26,817 bases of DNA from Pelargonium nanum (taxonomy: Eukaryota; Streptophyta; Magnoliopsida; Geraniales; Geraniaceae), in assembly GCA_036897485.1 (NCBI GenBank), contig JAYMTF010001054.1, forward strand, positions 1 to 26,817, written 5' to 3'. How positions within the stretch are numbered: position 1 is the first letter of the stretch; every line of letters starts with the position of its first letter. A program made the translations under genes and the position numbers. The notes under the pieces were generated by a model. That model was not told the origin of the DNA, searched no databases, and worked only from the letters and a program-made list of their open reading frames with translations. Shown in pieces: positions 1-9,400 of this stretch.

Positions 1-148
1 ACACCTTTAAGCCGTTTTACCACACCTAGACTAATCTCCAGCTCTTGTGAATGGAAAAAACTTCTAGGCCAGCCCCCATACCGGTTAGTGCGCTGACAGT
101 GGGGCGAGTGAGGATTAGTCTGGGTGTGGTAAAACGGCTTAAAGGTGT
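1..148. mobile_element. Inverted-repeat element (MITE-like) at the left edge
   Basis: Bases 1-36 and 113-148 are reverse complements with a single mismatch (35 of 36 pairs) around a 76-base centre. The repeat may continue left of the window, so the true end and any target-site duplication cannot be seen. Long near-perfect terminal inverted repeats in so short a unit are typical of non-autonomous DNA transposons, but no superfamily can be assigned from this. It lies about 40 bases upstream of a TATA-like box and so within the presumed promoter of the acyl-activating enzyme gene. Confidence 0.6.
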
Positions 149-185
149 CAACCGCGAGTGTGCGACCCGCTCAGGAACCCCATGG

Positions 186-191
186 TATAAA
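186..191 (+). promoter_or_regulatory. Candidate TATA box of the acyl-activating enzyme gene
   Basis: TATAAA lies 169 bases upstream of the start codon at 355, between the inverted-repeat element and a short (CAAAAA)n run at about 196-221. If it is used, transcription would begin near 215-225 and the leader would be about 135 bases long, CT-rich from about 296. No other evidence supports the start site. Confidence 0.4.
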
Positions 192-237
192 CCAAAACAA
201 AAACAAAAACAAAAACAAAAATAGTGGTGGGGTAGTA

Positions 238-243
238 ATGTAA
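238..243 (+). promoter_or_regulatory. AUGUAA minimal upstream ORF
   Basis: A start codon is followed directly by a stop codon (ATGTAA), 112 bases before the main start codon. It lies in the leader if the TATA box at 186 is used. AUGUAA minimal uORFs are known to mediate boron-dependent ribosome stalling in Arabidopsis NIP5;1. Whether this one is transcribed or does anything is unknown. Confidence 0.35.
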
Positions 244-290
244 ATTTAAAATTCATCAACTGAAGAGAGAAAGAGTCTCACGGCACGGAA

Positions 291-446
291 ATGACTTCCT
301 TCCTAATCCAATCCTCTCACTCTCACTCTCACTATCTTCTCTGCTTGGAATCCAATGGATACCTACAAAGCCCTAGACTCCATCACCAGTTCCGATATCG
401 GAGCTCTCGGAATACCCGCTCATATAGCAGAGAAGCTCCACGATGA
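291..446 (+). promoter_or_regulatory. Upstream ORF overlapping the main start codon
   Basis: This ATG has G at -3 and opens a 51-codon frame that ends with TGA at 444-446. It runs through the main start at 355 in a different frame. The main ATG has C at -3 and G at +4. If the leader includes 291, ribosomes starting here would bypass the main start, so it could repress translation. No coding character was recognised in the peptide. Confidence 0.35.
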
Positions 447-3400
447 TCTCGCCGGAATCATCGCCATCTACGGAGCCGGCACACCGGCGACGTGGAAACA
501 CATCTCCAACCATCTCCTTAGCCCTTCCCTTCCCTTCTCCTTCCACCAGATGCTCTTCTATGGCTGCTACAAGGACTTCGGCCCCGATCCACCGGCGTGG
601 ATACCCGACCCGTAAGCCTCCTCCCTCCTCTTCTCCAGCATTTATCGACCACTTGATTTCAAGTTACACTAACAGTTGAATATGAAACTGTTATCTATTT
701 GATCGAGTTTACGGAATTTGATTGGATTGGTGATTGCTGAGAAAATGAATTATGCATGATATGTGTTTTTAGCCTAAAACAAAGCTTAATGACTGTCAGA
801 TATATATGATCAGCTGCTGATATGAATGGAAAAGTTATGTAGATTATTATGCGAAGTTGTACTAGGTGCTAAGTAATGGACTCACCAACACTAGAGTTGG
901 ACATTCTTGTGAAGCAGGAGGCTAATCTTGTAGGGTAGTAACTCTGCCTTTCCATCAAAAGAAATGATGATAATTTAACAAGTGTAATCAACAAGGGAAA
1001 TGAAGATGTACTTCAAGTAAAGTGCTTGAATTGTAAATTTAAGATTTTTTTTATTCATTGCATGTTGACAATTTGGGACCTCAGTGTATTTTTTTGTCAT
1101 TTGTATGCAAATTTAATGGGTGGAATACATATTCATGTTTATGTTCATACACCTGTGTGTATAAAATAATGTTATTATTGTTTGTCTTACGGACAGAGAG
1201 ACTGCAATCTTAACAAATGTTGGCAATCTATTAGCAAGACGAGGAAAAGAGTTTTTGGGTTTGAAGTATAAGGATCCCATCTCAAGCTTCTCTGATTTCC
1301 AGGAATTTTCTGTGTCAAACCCTGAGGTAGTACTAGATGATATCAGGATTTTATTTCTAACAGAATATTACAATTTTGCATCAGCATTTTTGGTGTTCAA
1401 TACTGCGCATCTGGTCTCCTATCTTTTTTTCTTTGTTTGTCCCCAGGTTTATTGGGAAGCTATCCTCAGTGAATTAGATGTATCATTTTCAGTATCTCCC
1501 CATTGCATCTTACGCGAGGCTTCCTCAGGGAGAGAACTGTTGTCAAACCCTGGTGGGCAATGGCTTCCTGGGGCATATTTTAATCCGGCAAAGAATTGCT
1601 TGAGTTTGAATAAAGAGAGGAGTCTGAATGATAGAGTACTAGTATGGCGGGGTGAAGGAGATGATGATCAGCCTGTGAAAAGGATGACACTTGAGGAGCT
1701 GCGTGGAAATGTTTGGTAAGTCACTTTCATGCTCCAAAATTTGTTTTACTTCTCTTTGTTTGTCAGAGCCAATTTTAATAGTTCATAATGAAAAGGAAAA
1801 AGTTCCAAAATAGTCACACTACCATTTTTTAATTCAGTTTAGCCCAATGTTCAAGCGTTTGTTCTGATTTAGTCCAAAATAAGCTAAAAGTTTCCCAACA
1901 TAATCCATTAAGGTAACTAACACCGTAAAAAAAGAGTGACAAATAATTTTTAAACCAAAGAATGCTGATGTGGCAACAAAAAATAATAAAACAACAAAAT
2001 TTATATGGTAGCTAGGTGGCGTATAATTGGACCTTCACATGGCTCCCGTACTTCTCCACACACCCAACCTCTTCCCCTTCTTTTCTCAAATGAAGACCTA
2101 AAGCTCTGCTCTAGTAGAGCAACCCTACCTCTGGCCACCACCTGCGTGGGTAGAGAGTGCCTAATGGTGTTGCCGGATTTCGTTAGAGAGTAAGGATAGT
2201 GGCGCCGGATTTCGTGACAGCTAATGTTGCTAGAAATGGTGACGATTAGGTTGCCGGAATACATGATTGGCATGGGCAATTAGTTGAAAGTTTGGTTAGT
2301 GGCAAAATGGTCAATTGAAGTTATATTAATAAATTTAAAACATTTTTTTATTAATTTATTATTTACATTTTCTGCCGCATCAGCAATTTTTTCTTAAAAT
2401 ATTTTTTTTCCTGATGGCTTTAGTTAACATAATGGATTCATTAGTCATTCTAACAGAATGTTCTCAATCGGAACAATTTTTAGCTTACTTTGGAATAAAT
2501 TGAAACAAAAGCTTGAACTTTTGACTAAATTGGTACACAAACAAGTACATGGACTAAATTGGATTAAACGAGAAAGTAAAGAGAATATTTTGATGAGAAT
2601 TATGTAAGTCAGTTCAAAGTTGGATTCCTTTAGAAAAGGCATTTAAGGTCGTAGGTTAGGATCAGTTGCCTGCAACCACAAGACATACTCTGTTTTGAAA
2701 TTGGATATTTGTTAAAGTGTGTAATTGTCCCACATTGGAAACATATAAAGAGAATGAGGTAAATATAATGGTGGAAACAAAACCTTACAACAAGGTTGAT
2801 GTTTTAGTAGTGGAAGCACAAACCATTATATACAACCTATTATTGAAATTTAACATGGTATCAGAGCTGGTCGTGGTCTCCGGTCCGCTTAGTGAGGGGG
2901 AGTGCCGATTTATAAATGCCCCTGATTGTGCACGTGTCGAGCTCACTGATAGAAAAAGAAAAATATGATTCTCGCACGTGAGGGGGAGTGTTGAAATTGT
3001 GACTAAAAGTGTCCCGCATTGGTAAAATATAAGGGAAAATGGCTAAATATAACGGTGTAAGTGAAACCCTACTAATAAGGTTGACGTTTTAGTAGTGGAA
3101 GCCCAAGCCAATTTATACAACCCATTATTGAAATTGAACAATTTTCATTACTAACAAAAATATAATACTGATTTTTGTGCACTACTCCATAAGCATATGG
3201 TGCGTCGTATATTATAATAGTTTTAATGAAAGGTTCAACGGAAAACCAAGTTAGTTCGTATTTACTTTAATATGTAACATAATTGAGGCACAAAGTGGGA
3301 GTTCATGAAATAACCTGTCAAAAAGGCAGAGAAAGGAATCAGTGATACTATTACCTTGAAATGAACAAAATGATGACCAATATTCATTGAAACTCCAATA

Positions 3401-6400
3401 TGATGATGTAATTTGCCATGATTGAAAACAACTCTTTTCACTGATCACTAGATCATTCTCCCATCTCATGAGTACATGAGGACGGAGAAAACCTTTAATG
3501 TTGACTTGCCTGGCAGTTTGTACTTGATTTTCATATCTGTTTACCACCCTAATTGGAGTTTGAGTAGTACAACTTATCATGCGGGCATGATTTTATTGTA
3601 CTATATAAAGATGAAAGCATTGTGAAATTAATGATATTCAGTTATAGCCGTATACCCAGAATACCATGATATTGCTTAAACAGGAGCTTAGCTTATCGAA
3701 CATCATTGAAGGGGTATGTTTAGTGTGGGTTTCTGCTTTGTGTTTCCTGTTTTCACCAAATAAAAGAAGCTTTTTCATGTTTGTTGTAAGTTTGCCTACA
3801 TTCGTAGTTTCCTTGGTTAAGGAGTATTTGACTCTCCACTTTATATATAATTATTGTGTTCTTGGATTTAAGTAACCAAAGTTCATAGGAATGTTAGCAG
3901 TATCTATAGAATACTAATTTTTTTAATTATCGGCAATCATCGTTTGCCTGCTAGGTGCTGTGGAAGGAAACCATGGTAGATTTTTCCTTGATTTAATTAA
4001 CAAGATGTTTTGATTAGTAATATACCATATTTCCCTCCAAACTAATATGAACTCCAAGTACTCTGTAGTGTAAAATTTTGTTGCCATTATTACTTGTAGG
4101 CTGGTTGCATATGCTCTCAGAGAACTGGGTTTGGACAGAGGATCTGCAGTTGCAATTGACATGCCAATGCATGTTAATTCTGTGGTTATGTACCTAGCTA
4201 TTGTTCTAGCAGGCTATGTAGTTGTATCCATTGCTGACAGTTTTGCTGCAAGTGAAATTTCAACAAGGCTTAAAATTTCAAAAGCAAAAGCCATATTTAC
4301 TCAGGTTACTAGTCTCTCTCTCTCTCCCTCTCTCTCGTCATCCTAGCTTTATGTACTGACGGTACTGTAATCAATAAGTTAATAAGTTCATCTCTTTCCT
4401 TGATATTGTGATTGCAGTTTTTTCTTTACTCCCGCTCCCATCTCTCTCTCTCTCTCTCTCTCTAAATTTTTACTTTTCTTGCTTAACTCAATTTATTGTT
4501 AGAATTTAGAAGCGAGGAAAAATGAAATTTGTTGCAAGTTAATTGAGGACTCTCATTTGAAGATAAAACTAGATGGCACTGCTAAGCTATGTTGTACATA
4601 CCAATTCACGACACGATTCATTATTTAAAAAAAGTACATGATAAGCTACGTGTATTTATGGCTTTTAGTGGTATTGAAACAAACTTGATAATATTTCAAA
4701 TTAAAATTAACATTTTATTAGCAAAAAAGTCCATTCCGAACGAGCAATCAAATCAAATAAGCAAGATGACTGGTCACACCTTGATTCCCTAATCATTTCA
4801 GGATTATTTCTTTTATTTGGTTTTACCATTCTATTTGGGCGTGAAGTTCATCCTTTTTCTCACTCCAATATTCAGGTTATTATAATCTTTTTTTTATTTG
4901 AATATTTTTCCTGACATTATTTTTTTCTTTCAAATGTTGTGGTCAGGATGTTATTGTCCGTGGCGACAAAACTCTTCCCTTGTATAGGTGAAGTTCTTAT
5001 TTTCCTCTAGCTACAATGTAGAAAAACCCTATTTCTCACAAGATGGCTTCAGTTGTGCAGTAGAGTTGTAGATGCACAGGCACCTAGGGCAATTGTCATC
5101 CCTGCCAGAGGCTCTGGCCTTAGTGTGAAGTTACGTGATGAGGATGTTTCCTGGCAAGACTTTCTGGAAAGAGTCAAGGATTTCAAGTATGCACCATAAT
5201 CTCCGTCTTATGTGATCTTGTTAAATTATATTTATTTTCACAATTCTTCTTCACCAACCATTGTGGAGACAGTGATAAATTAGAGATACATGAGAATGAC
5301 ATTATAGAACCATAGACATGGTTAATGCGAAATGTAATTATCACCCAATACAACACAAATCAATTTTAACAGCAACATTATGTATGTTTTTTGTTGATTG
5401 AGAATTGTATGTTTAATAGCCATGAGTTCGAAGAAGATTTGTCTGTAATTATTATTGATATTATTTAGTTTTTTTTTCTCTTCCTGAGAATTATACATCT
5501 ATTAAATTTGATTTTTGAGGAAAAATAACATTTATCAAAGTTCAGTCATGTGGTCTTTTTATTATTTTTTATTATTTATTTTTTCCTGAGATATGTTTAA
5601 GAACCCTTTAACTGAGCTTCGTTTGTTCATGATGACACATCACCTGCAGAGGAATTGAGTTTGCTGCTGTGGAAATGCCAATAGAATCGGTTACAAACAT
5701 TCTTTTTTCATCTGGAACTACAGGTAACTTCATTGTAGTCTTTCCTCAATCAATTTTTTTCTCTTCAGTTTGACGTTCAAAATTATATGGATGGACTTGA
5801 CAATCACAAAGTTTAAAACTTTAGAGGCTTTACTGGGCCTATTTTCTGATGTAGGGGAGCCAAAGGCAATTCCATGGACCAATGCAACTCCTATTAAAGC
5901 TGCTGCTGATGCATGGTGCCACATGGATATCCATAAAGGTGACATTGTTGCTTGGCCCACTAACCTTGGATGGATGATGGGTCCTTGGCTAGTTTATGCT
6001 TCATTATTAAATGGGGCTTCCATGGCCTTATATAATGGATCTCCCCTTGGTTCTGGTTTTGCCAAGTTCATTCAGGTAGTTTCGTTTCCATTTTGTCAAA
6101 ATGCTATTTGTTTCTTTGTAATTCTGATGTAGATTGTCAAAATGCTATTTGTTTCTTTGTAATTCTGATGTAGATTGTGAAGTTTGAGAGAAAATGATTT
6201 ATTTATTGACAATGGGTAAAACCCTATTCATAATACAAGGAGAAACAATAAAGATCCTAAAGATTCTATCAATCCCTACTTTACATCTATAATTAAATAT
6301 TCAAATATTCTAACACTCCCCCTTATGCTAGAGCATACATATGATATGCTCCTAGCTTGTTACATATATACACGACTCGAGGGCTCCTAAGTGACTTTGT

Positions 6401-9400
6401 AAAGACATCTGCTAGTTGATTATTAGAGTTGACAAACTTAGTAACAATGACTACTTTAACCAATTTTTCTCTTACAAAGTAGTAATCGATCTCAATGTGT
6501 TTTGTCCTCACATGAAAGACTGGATTGAGGGCAATGTGTTGGGTGGCCTGATTGTCGCATATAAGCCTCATTGGACTCATTCTATATAACTTTAATTCTT
6601 CTAGAAGTTGTTTGAACCATATGAGCTTATGTTGCATTGGCCATGGCTCAACATTCTATTTATGCACTTGATCTTGCCACTACATTGTGTTTCTTGCTTT
6701 TCCAAGAGACTAAATTACCTCCAAACAAGATACACTATCCTGAGGTTGACCTTTGATTGGAAGGATATCCTGCCCAATCTGCATCTGAGTAACAACACAT
6801 CTCTATATCCCTTTTATTCAAATAGAACAAACCTTTTTTTAGGAGCTCCTTTGATGTACTTTAAGATATGAAGTGTAACATCCCAATGAGTATCACATGG
6901 CGAGTTCAAAAATTGACTCACTACACTAGCTGTAATAAAGTGAAGAGTTTCGAATTAATTATATTAGGGATATTATGGCAATTCATGTATGATTCGCTTA
7001 CCAAAAAAGAAAAGATACACTTATTTTAGGGTATACAAATTTAGTAATCAGGACACTTATTTTGGGATGGGGGACTTTTAGTTTACCATTTCTCCTGGTG
7101 TTTCTGTGTGTGTTGCACTGCTGAATTTCTCTGTTTTTATTGCACCTCTTTCATGGAGTCTTCTCTTTTATTCACCCTTCTTTGTTAGTTTTGTTTTTCT
7201 TACTGTTTTGTACACTCTGAAGTTAAAGTTTTTTATTTTTTTATTTTTTTTTATTTGGTAATAAGTCTTCTGCATTCAATTTTTTTTCTTTTTCCCTTTC
7301 CACAGCAACTGAGATTTTCATATTTTATTCTTATTTGATGATTTTGTCTAATTTCTAATATGCATGCCACATACTTTTTTTCGCTCGAATTGGCTTCAAT
7401 TAACCACTGCACGGCTGCGTTTGTATCCTTCAATTTGGGACCCTATTTCTGCTACACAACATCGGGACTAGATATTTCTGTTGCACATATCAGCATGCAA
7501 TATACTTTCTGAAGGCACATGGTTTTCAAGAATCTCTTAGAATTCAATAATGAATGTTATATTAACCTTCATTATTGAATTTTAATATATTTTATATATT
7601 AAGTGCTTCACATATTTTATAAGTTTATTGAAATTCTTCCAATATCTTTCCAGGATGCTAATGTAACAATGCTTGGTGTGATCCCTAGTATTGTTAAGGC
7701 ATGGAAAAGTAGTAATTGCACAGCTGGCTATGATTGGTCCACTATCCGGTAAGTGTCAGTTCTAGATGTAACTTTGTATAATGGATTTTACTTTAAATGT
7801 TTGATTCATGTAATGGATATCTGTTATCTTGGAATGTACATAGTTGCTTCGGTTCTACCGGCGAAGCATCTAATGTTGATGAGTACCTATGGCTAATGGG
7901 AAGAGTATGCTACAAGCCCGTTATTGAATATTGTGGGGGCACAGAGATTGGTGGTGCATTTGTTTCAGGCTCATTAGTGCAGGCTCAATCATTGGCTGCT
8001 TTTAGCACACCAGCTATGGGCTGTAGTTTGTTTATTCTTGGCAGTGACGGCAATCCTATCGTAAGCACCAATCCTTCACTTAAATTTCATAATGCTAGTT
8101 CTATAGTAGTGTAAGTGCAATATATCCACATTTATTTTGTTGTGTAGAAACTGAAGTTTTAGATTCCTGCTGTGGTTTTAAAATTCATGCATGTGTTTCT
8201 CACAGTGAGTGTATTTGTTTATCTCTCAATAACCAATTGTGCGCAGAACGGATACAATATATAGAACTTCCTAATTTCTAGACTAGGAAAGTAAATTATG
8301 ACAAAATAATGCATAATCAATTCAACATACTTAAATACAGAAGATCAACATTATGAGGCTATGTTTGATCGTGTGGATAGGGAAATGGATTGGATTTTAG
8401 ATATCCATTATAAGGTTATATCAAACATTTGATTTCAAGTTGGATTGGATTTCCAAATCTAATGATGTTTATATCCATCATAGATAATTTTAAGACCCTC
8501 TCTTGTATCATCATGGATTCGATATAGTTATTATTTCATATACCCAAAGTAACTCTCCTGATCTAATTTAGAAAAGGTTTTATTTATTTTTTCTCTTCAG
8601 CAATTGTCTAACTGAAAAAGAAAAAAATGAAATAATTATATCCCTTTGATTTACGTTGATGCATTTGACATGTTTAATTATACACAATCAACTCTAACAC
8701 TCCCCACAAGGTGGAGCATATAGATTATATGTTCCCAAATTGCTGCATATGTATTCAATGCGCGGTCCTTTAAGGGATTTAGTGAAAATATATGCTATCT
8801 GCTCGGTGGAGCTGACATGACTGGTGGTGATACATCTAGACTTGCTTTTCTCTCGGATGAAATGACAACCAATTTCAATGTGTTTTATCTTTTCACGAAC
8901 ATTGAACTCCATTCGAGAGATTTCTGTGAAGTGTGAACTTAAGTTCTTGACACAATTGTTTTGTCTAGATTGAATCACATATTGCTAGGATCATTGCACG
9001 GTATTTTGCCTCAGACCTTTAAGGGATTCGCTGATATAGTTATTACCGGAAGTGATACCAACGGAATTCAACACCTGAAAGAGCACTTGTTCAGGCATTT
9101 TCAAACCAAAGATTTGGAAAAGATTAGGCACTCTCTGGGAATTGAGGTAGCATAGTCGCAAGGTGCAGTTTCAATATCTCAATGGTAGTAGTACACATTG
9201 GATATTCTTGAGAAATTAGGTTTTTAGATGCAAAACCAGTTGACATACAAATGGACTCGAATGTGAGACTCCTATCAGGACAGGGGGAGACTTAAGTGTA
9301 GATAAAGGAAATTTTTAGAGATTGGTATGTAGACTTAAATATCTCACAGTAACCCGACCCGAAATCTCTGTTGTGATTGTAATAATTCAGTTTTTAAACT

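Noticed and set aside
3251-3580. 109-codon open frame on the minus strand in intron 3
   Set aside because: No recognisable domain, no partner exons, and AT-rich intron composition.
4589-4792. 67-codon plus-strand frame in intron 4
   Set aside because: It is in AT-rich intron sequence, has no domain and does not join the flanking exons.
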